Below, piece by piece: positions 31,591 through 45,300 of a stretch of DNA of 64,000 bases. Source of the DNA: Prunus persica (lineage: Eukaryota > Streptophyta > Magnoliopsida > Rosales > Rosaceae); contig NC_034010.1 of NCBI RefSeq assembly GCF_000346465.2, positions 24,772,570 through 24,836,569 of the forward strand. Reading direction: 5' to 3'. The notes under the pieces were generated by a model. It searched no databases and was not told where the DNA came from. It saw only the letters and a program-made list of their open reading frames with translations. The translations under genes and the position numbers were made by a program. Position 1 is the stretch's first letter. Each line of letters begins with the position of its first letter.

Positions 31591-32147
31591 TAAGTGGAAG
31601 AGGCCCAAATACTTTTGCCTATTCAAGGAATCTTTCGGGTTCATCCACCTATCCCTTTCAGTACATTTCTCTTCCCCTCTCACAAACTCTTTAACCTTAA
31701 ACCCTTCCTTTTTCCTAGGATTTTCTTGGTTGTCTCCTGGTTTGTTACTGATGTTCATCTCCTACAACTCATCCTCAAATCTGAGTTTTTGCTCTGAAGG
31801 AGTGGGCTCTGTAGTTTAATGGTCAATTTAGACCAATCCATGAATCGTTTGAGCTTGATGCATGGTGGTGGCTTGCTTCCCCGAATACACGCTCTTCAGA
31901 TCTCCTTTGTAGGTTCTCATGGACCCTCTTCTACTGGTGGCGACGACAAATTGGGTAGCAGCAGCGAATGCTTAGTTCTTAGGTATGATTTTAGGATTTT
32001 TTGTTGTTTTGGGCCTAATTTATGTGTATTATAGTTGGGCTTTTATTTTGTTTGATTGTGCTTTTGTTTTATTGTTATGTTTGTTGTGTTGGACTTATTT
32101 ATAACATTCTAAGGAAATGAAATCTTTATTCCCTCGGAAAAAAAAAA
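31591..32147 (+). mobile_element. Possible retroposon (LINE-like 3' end) with A-rich tail
   Basis: Relative to unit 1 of the RCI2-flank repeat, this is extra sequence starting after catcaaaagctctc. It ends in aatgaaatctttattccctc then gg and an A-run at 32139-32147, like the 3' tails of plant LINE-type retroposons. It has no recognisable protein of its own; short open frames at 31594-31797 and 31819-32034 match nothing I know. Boundaries are inferred from the repeat comparison and no target duplication was confirmed. Confidence 0.45.
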
Positions 32148-32490
32148 TATATATATATTCAAGGAAACTTTCCCTTCATTGCAACTAACTGAGACACCAA
32201 CTATTGACTTTCACTTTCGGTGATACTTTTTTTGGGCACCAAATATGAAGGACAATGTATAAGTGGAAAACTCTTGAGAAGTCAAAGTACAATGTTCAAG
32301 TCTCAAAAACAAAAACAAAATGTGAACACAATATGAAATAATATTACAAAGCATAACTTGTCGATAAAATGCAATACCAATTGAATTGAATGATTCTACA
32401 TTTCCAATATTCCATCTTCCTTGAATACATACAATTGAATTGTGAATTGGATTTACTAGTTGGATACTCGATGATAATTAGGGTTTCGGG

Positions 32491-33235
32491 TCCTGAAGAA
32501 ATAATGGGAACAAACATGTGTGGATGTTTAGTTTGGTCAATGTCACTTTTAACTTTGTGATCTTAATTTAATTTCCTTTCATTTTCCTTGCACAAACATG
32601 TGTGGATGTTTAGTTTGGTCAATGTCACTTTTAACTTTGTGACCTTAATTTAATTTCCTTCCATTTTCCTGGCACGTGTGACATGTCACTGTGATTATTT
32701 CAAGTTTTTTATCTGAAATTTTTTGTCAAATTAAATGGTAAGTGAACAATACACAGAGCAAGCCCTTAGGCTATTTGATTATTGAGAAGTATTTTCGTCT
32801 AGCTCTTGTCACTTCCATTCCATTCCATACCACAGTGGTTGAAACTTTGAAGGTTGTTTTCACAAAAAGAAAAAAAGAAGCTTAATTAGTAATAAATTGA
32901 TCATGTTAACAAAAATATACAAGTGGAAACCCTTAAAAAGTTCAAGTACCATGTTTATGTTCTAGTCTCGAAAACACAAAAAATATGAACACAAGTCATA
33001 ATTTTTTCCCCTGAAATAATAAAGGATCGGTTTGCATGGTATGGTACAATAAATAAAAGATTTGTTGTAATAGATATGTCGGAGTGAAATAGAACTTGTG
33101 CTTGTTTATGTAAGGGAAAAATACATTCTAAAAAAAAGCATATTTGGAAATAATAAGACTTTAAACATATGTTTATTTACTTTAATTTGTCGATTTATGT
33201 AAGATATTGGAGTGAACTAAATATGTTTGACAAAT
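32491..33235 (+). repeat. RCI2 3'-flank repeat, unit 3
   Basis: This is the third copy of the flank. It starts gaaataatgggaacaaacat then gtgtggatgtttagtttggt, followed by the cactgtgattatttcaagtt, gttctagtctcgaaaacaca and agatattggagtgaactaaa landmarks, and dissolves after about 33235. It includes an internal 82-bp tandem duplication (32511-32674). No RCI2 coding sequence is attached. Confidence 0.72.
32511..32674. repeat. 82-bp tandem duplication inside RCI2-flank unit 3
   Basis: Two near-identical 82-bp copies start caaacatgtgtggatgttta at 32511 and 32593. They differ at only a few positions, so the duplication is younger than the triplication of the flank. Confidence 0.9.
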
Positions 33236-34335
33236 AGTGAAGGAGGGGTGATTTGTTGGACTACGAAAGATTTTTAAAGCTTGTGGTAAGGTCTATGATT
33301 AGTTGACGAAAGACAAAGAATTCAATTAAAAACAAGCAATGAGATAGTGTATATGGATTATGGAATTGCAACTAGTGTGGGTTTTCAAGAGATGGCATAA
33401 TCGGACTTGTAACAACTTTGTTGTTGTATGGGTTTCAAGTGTTGACATAGCCTGGGATTGCATCAGCTTCCTTTGTTTTTGTTGCATGGAATAACAACTA
33501 TGTTTTTGTTGTAAGAAACTATTTACTAATTACAATTACACTGGTGTTTGTTTTGTAAGTTCGGATGACATTTCTACAAAAATCCCTTGTCATATAATAT
33601 AAATGAGATTCCTAGTTATGACAACTAAGACATCTCAGTTTTCTCAAATGCATTATGGCTTTTGTGATGTTAAGGACGACATCTCAAAGGTGTTACAGTT
33701 TTAGTGATATGAAGAGTTTTGCGGTTTTGGCAATCTCAAATTCAAGTTGTTGACATGAAACAAGAATTCAATGTCCTAGCCTAGTAAAAGAGTCATTACC
33801 TTGAGTTTCAACTTCTTAAACTGAATTTTAAGTTGTTGACATGATACAAGAATTCAACGGTCTAGCCTAGTAAAAGAGTCGTTAACTTGAATTTCAACTT
33901 CGTAATATGTGGGCGAGACCCTTGTAAATAGTAAACCCTACCATGTAAATGTAATTTATGGGACTTTTTCATTGAGCCTTGAGCTAAGCTGCATGCTGTT
34001 CATATCGTCTTTTTTCGGTTAATAAGAAAATGTGAGCTTTTATTGGTTAATAACCAAGTAGGAGCAATGCTCAGTCATAAAATACAAAAAAGATTTTACA
34101 AAGAACTACGAAGGTACCATATTATGACATCACTGAGATCACAACCAGAACATCACCATAGATAAATACCAATTGAATTTTGATAATCCTACATTTTCAA
34201 AATTTTGTCGTCCTTGTCTAGATTGGGATAAGAAACTGTTTTCACCAAAAGTCACCGATAGGTTGAAACAACCATCATCTAAATGAAAAACAAAGCTACA
34301 TGACTGAGATTTGAGGATGAGCTCACTCAACAAGC
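33236..34335. other. Intergenic region with an 86-bp tandem repeat
   Basis: No gene is supported. An 86-bp unit beginning agttgttgacatga occurs at 33745-33830 and, less perfectly, from 33831 to about 33906. The following gtgggcgagacccttgtaaa block and the stretch to 34015 resemble retroelement LTR sequence, but no matching second end was found. The part next to 34335 contains the 3' UTR of RPS23. Confidence 0.55.
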
Positions 34336-35803
<1,468 letters not shown>

Positions 35804-36079
35804 GGCGGCTGAGAGGGTAGAGTCCTGGACTTCTGCAGCAAAGGTACTGAGAGCACTGAGGCGGAGAGGAAATGCCGGCTGCTGGAAAACCCTAACCTTG
35901 TTTTTCAATTCATAGGTGGGAGATTTTATATATAGCTCTGTATTGCTTCTTAGGTTTTCAGCAAGTCGAAACGGTGTCGTACCGGAAAATTACACATATG
36001 ACCTCGTGAGTGTATTATATTTAGCTTCCTTTCTTTTAATTTAATTTCAGTTTATGACATATCTTATTTGTTTTTTATT

Positions 36080-36374
36080 TATATAATATATATATATAAA
36101 GCAAAAGGCAGAGAATGGTGAAACATTCAAAATACCAGAAAATGTCATTGGTTAATGCAAACATTAAGAATTCAAATTATTAATTAAATGAGGATAATAT
36201 GGTAAATTCACACTTTTTCATATTTAAAAAAATTAAAAGAAAAAGAAAAAGCAGATAATAGATCCTATTTTTATGGAATACAACTACCCATTATCTTTTT
36301 TAATTCTAAAATAAATTTACTTATTTTTTTTAAAAAACCTCTCGCAAGCGCGGAAGCGTGTGCAGAGAGGCTAG
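36080..36374 (+). mobile_element. Non-autonomous Helitron copy A
   Basis: It begins with a (TA)n-aaagcaaaaggcagagaatg start and ends with a GC-rich hairpin (cctctcgc...gagagg) followed by CTAG at 36371-36374 and T. The body (attaattaaatgaggataat, then tggaatacaactacccatta) is shared with the cluster at 22.3-23.1 kb. The terminal hairpin differs from the others, so it is a separate subfamily. The 5' TC is obscured in the TA tract. Confidence 0.75.
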
Positions 36375-36662
36375 TATAATATAAAGCAAAAGGCAGAGAA
36401 TGGTGAAACATTCAAAATGCCAGAAAATGCCCTTGGTTAATGAAATTATTAAGAATTGAAATTATTAATTAAATGATGATAATATGGTAAATTTACATTT
36501 TTTTTCATATTAAAAAATTAAAATTAAAAACAAAATCAAATAATAGGTCCTACTTTTATGGAACATAACTATCCATGTTATCTTTTCTTAATTCTAAAAA
36601 TAAAATAAATAAATAAAAAGAAAACCAATTGGCACATGCGTGAGCATGTGCTAAGAGGCTAG
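36375..36662 (+). mobile_element. Non-autonomous Helitron copy B, head-to-tail with copy A
   Basis: It starts directly after the CTAG of copy A (tataatataaagcaaaaggc) and ends gcacatgcgtgagcatgtgc, a hairpin, then CTAG at 36659-36662 and T. Copies A and B are in tandem without spacer, as when Helitrons insert at the T following another copy's 3' end or are made by tandem read-through. Confidence 0.78.
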
Positions 36663-36918
36663 TATAATATAATCTACAAAAATGTTGGAAAATAAAACCA
36701 ATTTTTTTTTATAACGGAGGAAAATTAACAAGACAATTTTAGTTTTTATTTACGTCTTGAATCAAAACCCATAATATTGACCATGTTATAAATGTCAAAA
36801 TCAGTTGGTTACAAGAGAACAAATTTTCACAAAATTATTAGAACAACTGGTATTTTGTTCACAGAAGGATTTCAAGCCCAATGAGAATTGGCATTCTCTG
36901 AATTTTGTTAAAGCCAAA

Positions 36919-39897
36919 TTACAAGCCAAGATCAATGGCACCAACATGTTTAGTTAAAGCATCAATTTGGTCTTTGAAGTAATCATTTTGAAGGGTGCAA
37001 AGGTTATTTCCAGGACAGGGCATGTTGGGGTCTTCATTCTCTTTGGTATCTTGGCTGTTCACCTTCTTGAGGACCACCATCCCAATATTATCTTCAGTTC
37101 TCAAGCATTTTTTCGTGTTCACTTTGTGGGGCAAATCATTCTCAACTTCTGAAGTCATGGCAGCATGAGTCTTAATGGCCCTCTTCATGTCAAGCTCATT
37201 AAGGGAAGCATTTTGAACTCCAATGTGTGCTGGACGCCGAGGACTGATGCCAAAAGCAGGGCATGGAGATCCAGTTTTACGCGATGCAAGCTTTGTATTC
37301 CTTGTCCCATGCCCCCCATCTAAAGTTCTAGGAGTTTGAAGCTTGCCATATTGACTTGCAGCTCCATTGTTGTTACTTTTGCCAGTTGCACTTCTAGACA
37401 CTATGCTTTGTACACCAGAATGGCACGGCATGCTGCCACTTGATCGCACGAAAGAAGTCTCCTGTCAAAGGAAGGAATATTGTACAATTAGGTATTCACT
37501 CAGCACCATGTAGGAAAATTTGAACATCAAACATTAAACTCAAAAGCAAGCTTTCATTCAGCACTAGAATGGCCCATAGATATAAACCAACCTCATCAAA
37601 AAAACCAATCTTCGGTGATGGCACTCGGAGACACGAGGGCTTGATATGTTTACAAATATTGCTAGAAACAGAGCCACTTCCCACTGACATCTTTGCTTCA
37701 CGTTGATTTAGGAGCCTTGTTTTCTGATTTCCATATCCAGTGCAGGGCTTTTCATGCGAATGGCTCTCCACATCTGATGCCTGAGAGACATCACTCTCAA
37801 AAGAAACCTGCCTGCAGAGTATTTCTAGACTGACCTCAGAGTTCTTAGATCTTTGATTCACAGAAGTTGATGATGATACTGAAGAACGTCCATCAAGGGA
37901 ACTAGCAGGTGATGTATGAGAGGAAGACTTCGGAGTGAAAAATAAACTAGAAGGGTGAGAAGAATTTTCCAGTTCATCCTTGTTTGTCTTCGTGGATCGC
38001 GGAGGAGTTCCCATGGTAAAACCTTTGGAAGCCGAATTGACAAGTGACGGATCAACTTGTCTTCTTGAATTGAAGGGAGATTTACCAGCAGTGTCTACTG
38101 AAGCATTCCAGAAGCCTTTATAGGGGGAACAATAAGCCCCAGACTCATGTGTGATAGTGGGAAAATGTGATGAAAGAGATTTAGGGGATGGTGTAAAGCT
38201 ATCATTGACACTGCAGGATACCCCCATGCAAGGCTTCTTTGACAAAGTCATAGATTGCCCTGTAAGTATACCATATGGACTGTAGTTTGAGTTCCAATCC
38301 ATAACTAATGAAAAAAAATAAGAAACACTGCATGATAAGTTTTACATTCTTGGTCATCTTCCGTCTTACCAGGTGCAGCTTTTGCAGTTCCCATTTTGGC
38401 ATAATTTCCACCCAAACAAGCCCTTTTGGCTGCAGCTGTTGAAGGTTCATTAACCCGACTTGATATCTTCGGTGGTTTACGAGATGCAGATGAATTCAAT
38501 TTCTCACTTCCAGCAGCAACCTTCAATTTATCAGTACTCAGTCGGTTAACACATTTTTGAAAACTTTGTTCCCGCATACTGACTTAAGTTATGCATCAAC
38601 TATTAAGTAAAGAACAGCTCATTCTACTTGATTTAGACATACCTGTTTTTGTGAAGAAACAGAAGCCTCCTTTAAGATCCTCTGCGGTCTATGCACATTA
38701 AGACTTTGCCTTTGGGATGCCGGCATGGATTTCATCTGAGTTTCAAAATACACACACATTATGGAAAGACCTCAGAAATATGATAAATTATGACAAAATT
38801 ATGACAAAAACTTACCCTCATCCGAGAGGAAGCATCAGGTTTCTTTGAAGCTGAAAGTTATGAACTTAACAAGGTTATGTTTACAAAAAGAACACAACAG
38901 ATAAAAAGGTGAAGTATTTCATGGAAAACCGTGGTGTTTACTTGTTGCTAGAAAGGCAGTATACTTACTGTACATATTTTGCATACCTCCTCCTTTTTTC
39001 AGTTTGACACTTGATGTTGGTTTTTGCACAGATGATCTGTTATCTTCAAAAAGTTCAAACTCAAGGCTTGCCAAGGAGGAACAGCCACTATTTATTGTAG
39101 AGATTGACTCGGTAGACCTCCAAACTTCTTCAATCCCAGGAAGTTGATTTGCTTTACATTTCCTGAACCCTCTGTTCACTATAGACAATTCCTTAGAATC
39201 CAAAACCCCTGAGAACAACAAGTAACCAACCAGAAACTTATGCAGTGAGAAAATGCTGATAACAGGTACATGTGCAATGAGTTTCTACCAGACAACACAT
39301 ACCTGCACTGGTGAAAAAGGCATTATCCCAAGCCAAACTTTTGCGAAAATTGTAGTTGTTGGGTTTTCTTGTTCTTTCAGGTTCCAGAGACTCAGAAGGC
39401 AATAGTATCTCTTCCTCTTGTCCAAGAAAGTTAAATGCATTGCCGGTATTTCGAGAATTCATAGTCTGAAGCAGCTCCTCAGGGTCCAAAACTCCTGAAA
39501 AAATGCGCAGAATGTAAAATTTATGCAGAGAAAAAATTGCAAGAACGAAAGACCCTATAATATAATTTACAAATATAAATATGTTGCATCTCATAAAGAA
39601 GACCTGGATTTGTGAAGAAGGCACTGTCCCAAGCCAAACTGTTGCGGACATTAAAATTGGTATAATTTGCTGCATTCTTGGCGTCCTGTGAGCTCCCAGA
39701 GTTGAACAGCCTAAACCCATCAAGCTTCTCTCTGTCATCTGAATTGGGTACATACAAGGCAGAAGCTTGTTTTAGAAACACTAGCATGCATGAATGTGTA
39801 TCAAAGAAAAACCCTTTAGACACCCAAGAAGAGCATACTGAATTCAAAGAATCGTATTTTAACACTTTAAAAATTCAAGCATGATCATCAACAGTTG

Positions 39898-39933
<36 letters not shown>

Positions 39934-39984
39934 ACCTGGAAAGCCAAGTTCTTGAATATCTCCACTGGAGGACATGGTATTCAT
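36919..39984 (-). CDS. Plant protein of unknown function with SLAWDxAFFT repeats, about 730 aa, 9 exons
   Basis: Exons in transcript order are 39936-39984, 39604-39738, 39303-39494, 38987-39208, 38816-38850, 38643-38735, about 38370-38577, 37592-38304 and 36919-37461. The start is MNTMSSSGDIQELGFP; an alternative in-frame ATG lies three codons on. Two consecutive exons end in the same motif, NSLAWDSAFFTNPGVLD and KSLAWDNAFFTSAGVLD. The rest is serine-rich, basic and low-complexity (SSSHTSPASSLDGRSSVSSS), ending in NDYFKDQIDALTKHVGAIDL. There is no membrane segment or catalytic motif. I do not recognise a named family; the composition suggests a disordered nuclear or cytoskeletal protein. All phases agree except the junction between exons 6 and 7, where the obvious splice sites leave one extra base; a donor four bases later (gtat|gtctaa) with acceptor ttaag|tcagt would restore the frame. 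Confidence 0.72.
39901..39930. repeat. (AG)n microsatellite in the first intron
   Basis: About 15 AG units directly behind the exon 1 donor of the minus-strand gene at 36919-39984; on the sense strand it is a CT tract starting a few bases after the GT. Confidence 0.92.
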
Positions 39985-41399
39985 GGGGAGCTTCTTCAAC
40001 TACAAGTCAAATATTACTGGGTTCTCGTCTTCTTGGAGAGACAGGGAGAGAGGGAGACAGAGTTGTAGTGGGAAAAAATTCAAAGTGAAAAATAATGTGA
40101 AAGATTACGTTTTGGGGAATTGATTAAAGAGAGATCACTGGCACTGGCGATACCGAAACTGAAACGGCTGATTTAATATTGGGTTTTAGTTTGCGTACAA
40201 ACTCATTGAAATGGAGCGCAAGTTCTGATCCCCTGTCCTTTCTTTGTCCCACAAACTTATGATTACATTTTTTTTTTCCTTTTTTGGGTAAAAACCATCA
40301 GTGAGAATCTCTCCGACTTGACTATCAGTGGCTCCTCTCGACGTTTTTATAGTTTCCAGAACGATCAACCATTAATTATGCATGCAATTGCGACTTTCAT
40401 TATTGTCAACCAATTATTTACCACAAAATTGGGGTCTTTCCAATTTATGTTCTTTCTTTTTTGGGGTAAACAATTTCTTTTCTTTTATAACATGCATGAT
40501 GTGCATTTTTTGGTGCAGATTAGATCCCAACAAATTCCTTCTTAAGCATTCAATTTCCAAGACATATCAATAGGGTTCCTCAGCTTTCTGTAGTAATAAG
40601 GAATTAATATGGACCTCCTTTTTTGCGAAGACCAAAACAAACAAAAGAAAACTACGACGAGAAACCAATACCACAAGCATCAAATATAACTTTCCTAGCA
40701 ACATCAGACGGAATTTGCAAACTTATTACCAAGAGCTAGCTAGAGCATCTGCTACAAATTTAGCTTCACCAAAAACATGCCGAAAGCTCTGAACTTGCAC
40801 GGTTGCACCTGCCTACTTGGTTGCATGGATTTATAATATACTCTTTAACAGCTTTCATGTAACGTTTCCAAATTATCAAACAGACGGCGTTTAATGAAAT
40901 GAGGATTCTAATGATTAGATTAAGCAAATCCTTTTAGATTTGATCCCATTCATCCATCTGGGTGTGTAATATCATTCCAGAAAGAAAAGACGAAAAAAAA
41001 AAAGAAAAAAAAAGGGAAGGCTGCCATGTTCAAGCACCAAGACCAGAAAAGAGAACAGCTCTTCAGCTTTCACACACAAATTAGAATCGCCATTTCAATG
41101 GGATATGAACATGAAGAATTTGATTCACTTTCTCTGATTAAAAATCCTTTCTTCATGACATCAACGCATCCCATGGTAACATAAGACCAACTGATGGTGA
41201 TGAAGAAAGAATGGACTTTGTCCACAGCCTGCTTTGCATCCAGGGGAAAACAAGCAAAGGTCAACATATTATATCTCATTCACATGGCAAAAGCATATGC
41301 ACTTCTCCCAAGCATTAAAACTTATTCCAAAACAGTGCTTGCAACTCTGATTGAGGGGCAAAACGACCCTCGAACCTCCAGCATGGTTTTAGAAAAGTT
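39985..41399. other. Intergenic region, no supported gene
   Basis: The first 200 bp are the promoter and leader of the minus-strand gene ending at 39984. The rest has no convincing coding sequence or mobile element beyond an A-rich tract near 40994-41013. The distal part approaches the 3' end of the PWWP gene. Confidence 0.5.
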
Positions 41400-42307
41400 G
41401 TGAGTCACTGTTATTCTGGCATGCACAATCAAATAGGATTTGTTCACCCATTCAAGGACAGAAAATGATGCCGTAATCAAGTCTTGCGGCCATCAAAGAA
41501 GGGTCAGCTATCTCTGCTATATATCAGATCAGACTAAGAACCGCACATAAGTGTACAGAAGCAAGAAAAAACAGGCATCTTTGTGAAAAGAAAACAGAGA
41601 GAACCCTGGCACGGATTAAATTCACGACGAGTTGATGCATAACCAGTCAGGTTACCTCCTCCAGCATCCGATTCAGCTGTGCATGTCCTATGGCATCTTT
41701 ACCAGCACCGTATCTGCTTTTTCTTCAGCATTTGCTCCCCCTGCAGTAAACATGTGTAAAAGAAAAGTTAAATATCAGAAGACTACAAAACCTACGTTGT
41801 GAAATTTAAGAAATTTTAAAAATAAATACATCAGATAATTGCATAGCAATCAAACAAGCAGGATATTGAGTAAAATCTGCTCATCATTTTCAACGCCACA
41901 TAGTAAAACCTTTTTCCCATACATCAGTCCATGTGCCCAGGCTCATAACTCTATGATCAAATTCACTTGAAATTGTACGATATCCATAGCCATCTCCCTC
42001 TCAATCCCACCCACCCTTCAATAGTTTTTTTATTATAAAAAACATGAGATAAAGAAATGCAATATGCTGTGATAAAGATATAAATAAAAAAAATCCTGAA
42101 GTTTAAATATTTGAGACTCCCCTACCCCATTAATGGTTCACTTAATTTGACTTTTTAATTTTTGTTTCAAAATAAACTTCAAATATACCACCTCATATGG
42201 AATTAACAGAACTAGTGGAAAATTTGTAACAAGCAAACTTAAAAGAAGAATTTCAACCATCAATGAGATGGAATTTAATCCATGACCATCATACATACCT
42301 GACAGCT
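41400..42307 (-). other. 3' UTR of the PWWP gene with a probable intron
   Basis: Eight bases after the stop codon of the PWWP gene is a strong donor (gtcag|gtatgtatg, intron from 42298). A pyrimidine-rich acceptor (gtttactgcag) ends the intron at 41741. This implies a spliced 3' UTR continuing to the left of 41740. An exon junction downstream of a stop can mark a transcript for nonsense-mediated decay when it lies beyond about 50 nt; here it is about 8 nt away, too close to be expected to trigger it. Confidence 0.6.
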
Positions 42308-45300
42308 TCAAACCAGGTTTTCAAAGGTGGAGAGATCAAGTTGCATCTGGTCGTGGGTGGAGAGATCAAGTTGCATCTGGTCATGGGTGGAAAGATCAAG
42401 TTGCATCTGGTCATGGGTGGAAAGATCAAGTTGCATCTGGTCATGAGTAGAAAGATCAAGTTGCATCTGGTCATGGGCGGAGAGATCAAGGTGCATCTCA
42501 TGGTCATGGGGGGAGAGAACAAGTTGCATCTCCTGATCCTGGGTTGTAGCGCTGGGAGAAGCACTAAACTGGATAGACGGAGTATAGTTGAGCTGGGATA
42601 GAGTATAGTTGAGCTGGTAATTTACAAGTATTGGTCCAAAGATATTGAATTTTCCAGCACTATTGCAAGCAACTTCCGCATCAGAAGATCTCTTAAAAAC
42701 AACTCTAGCACGACTGCTTTCCCTATCAACTTCTGTTTCAGATTCCCTCAAAGGTCCAAAGCGCCTAAACATTTTATTTAGCTTTGTTTCTGAAGGAACA
42801 GAATTCACCTCAGAGAAGTTCAATACAAGTTCTGCTGGAGCATTCTCGTCCACATAGCCAACAGGTTTCTCTGCTGGCAAAGCATTATTTCCTTGAGAAT
42901 ACCGCCTCCTGGAGTATGGCCTGCGACCCTCTTGAGGGGATTTTTCTGGTTGGGCAAGGACGACAGGTTGAAAATTAATCTTTCTGCCCCTTCGTGACGC
43001 AGGCTCTTCAGCACCATTTTGGATTACCCTGTCTGTCCAATAAGTGTCATTCATATCGTCAAATTCAAAAGTTTCGGGCAACCCTAATCCAGAATTTGAC
43101 GACTTCCTCCTTTTACCACCGACTTTGTCCACAGCTAAAAGCTCTACCCCAGCTTGCTGACCTACAGCTACTGAATTCCTAAAATCAGTGAAGAAACTAA
43201 CAATAGTGTTCAAGAAATGGTATTCGTTCCGTGGATCTTCTGCTGCCGACTGAAGTTGCGACAGCAATTCACCTAATGATGCGTACTCTGTTGGATCAAT
43301 TGCTCTCCCTCTATGGCCATCACCAGAACTCTGGAAAGCAACATCAGAAGTATCCCCAGCAGGTCTGTCACTGTTGGACTTCACTATGGGAGACCCTGTC
43401 AGTTGGCTTGCAACTCTCTGGATACATTCACCAATCTTAAAAGATTGCTTTGGGACATGTGTGGTATTAGAAACTTTTGCAACAGAAAGACCCTTCCTTC
43501 CATCTTGCACTGTTAAGTCATCAGCATGATACTCAAAACCCTTCCGTCTCTTTCCAGAGGATGGTGAAACCAAACCACCACTATCCTTCCCATCCAACCA
43601 ATCATCACCATCTAGAGAATCTATGCCACCTTCCATTAATTCTGACAGGCTTCTTTCTTTTATCTTAGAATACACTCCATCTCTTAAATTATGTTTACGC
43701 TTATTAGAATTGCTACTCTGGACTTTTACAATGTCCGGGCCAGAAAAAGTCACCTTTTCAATCGTATGCTCGTCCCTTTCACCTACATTTATTTTGTCCT
43801 CGGAAAGGGAACTATCTGTTCTATTTTCCAATAAATCTCCACAAAATTGGAATTCAGGCAAGCTGCAGTAACCCTTCAAGCGGTAAAATGCCAGCAAATG
43901 AGCCTTAGCTATCACAAGTTCCAATTGGTCACTTCCACCAGATGGGAACCGTGCTAAAGCTTTTATGTATTCAAGCAATTTATTACATTCAAGAGAACTG
44001 GCACTCGCAGATTCATCCACTTCATCTCTTCTACTTGATTCCTGGCAGATCCCAGCGTTTCCAACAATCTGGAACCTAATCTTCTCATAGACATCTTCTG
44101 GTATGCAAGAGCACGCTAGTCCCAATTCGACACGTCTTGAAACTTCTTCCAGAGCACAATTGACAGCATTCTGAAACGCTTCTGAATTGCACTGCTTCTC
44201 TGCCTGGGGAAAGTAAGATCGAAAAGGCTTCAAACTAGACGGTTCATTCCAAGCAAACGTTCGGTCCCCAAAATATGCTACCAAAAAGCAGTCCTTCTTA
44301 TGATATTTCATTGCCTTCTCAGATGCAACTGTATAATCAAAAATCTGTCCAGGCCACCATGGATGGCTCTTTACTTTACCCCAAACTAAATCAGACGCAG
44401 AAAACAAGCCTTCATTTTCTGGTGGCAGCTCATATCTTGGTTGAAGCAAAATATCTGAGCTACCAGGCTGCATAGCTTCTTCCATAATAATTTCCTCTTC
44501 ACTGAATTTTGGTTGCTCAGTAGCTTCTGTTTCAACTTCTGTGTAATGCCCTCCATGTAAACCATCCAGCTCAGCATCAGTAACTTGTTCCTTAAGTCCT
44601 GCCTCATGCACAACATTAGTCTCGGCCACACTGGCATAATTGAAAACCTCCTCAGTGTCCATAGGAGCAATATCCCCACTATCAGTGACTTGGATATCAG
44701 TTTGTGAGCTCCTGTACAGAGTCTCAGTTTTCAAGTTCTGACCATTTGGATGCAAGAGAACATTATCATCTGCTGCTGCAATTTCAGTGCTTCCGCCTAT
44801 TGTGTATTGGCCTTTATCTTCTATCTGTTCCCCTCCATATAATACATCCTCGGCATCAGTAACTTGTTCCTTGACCCCCTCCATGTCCATATTAGGATGA
44901 ACTGGAGCAACATAAGCAGTCGCAGTCTTTTCTAAGGACTCTTCAGACTTCAGGGGTTGCTCTTTTTCAGCTGGGTCTGGAACATCATTGTTAGACATCA
45001 AATGTTCTCCACACCCTCCATCTAACCCAACCTGTCCAGCATCATTAACTTGGCTGTCCACTTCCATCTCTTGCCCGGTATTTGATTCAATCTGTGCAAT
45101 ATCATGGACCATGTTCTTGTCTATGCTCTCTTCATGTTTCGAGTGCTGATCTTTTACAGAATTCGAAGGGCTGCCTCCATCCGTAACCGAAACTACACCT
45201 CCTGGAACTACTTCTGTTGGCAGAGATACAGAAGTTGATTCAACCAGGGAAATATCATGAACCATGTTCTCTACGCTCTCTTCAGGTTTCAAGAACTGGT

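Larger units (their letters stand above)
29674..32490 (+). repeat. RCI2 3'-flank repeat, unit 2, without coding part and split by insertions
   Basis: This unit begins ttgaaataatgggtataatg then gcaaacgacatgtgagg, matching the RCI2 3' UTR. It continues through the same landmarks as unit 1 (gtcaatgtcactttgacttt at about 29735, aacacaaaacatatgaac at about 29875, tttatttatggctgcattt at 31328, cttccttgaatacatacaat at about 32420). It is interrupted by a MULE-type element at 30118-31326 and a retroposon-like insert at about 31591-32147. No RCI2 coding sequence is attached. Confidence 0.75.

Noticed and set aside
33236..34015. A solo LTR between the RCI2-flank repeats and RPS23
   Set aside because: Some LTR-like words are present, but no TG...CA ends with a target duplication could be found.
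42263..42601. Plus-strand open frame over the PWWP gene end, and a superficially CRISPR-like array of 30-bp repeats
   Set aside because: The units are contiguous without spacers and encode the C-terminal repeat of the minus-strand PWWP protein; this is a coding minisatellite in a plant genome.
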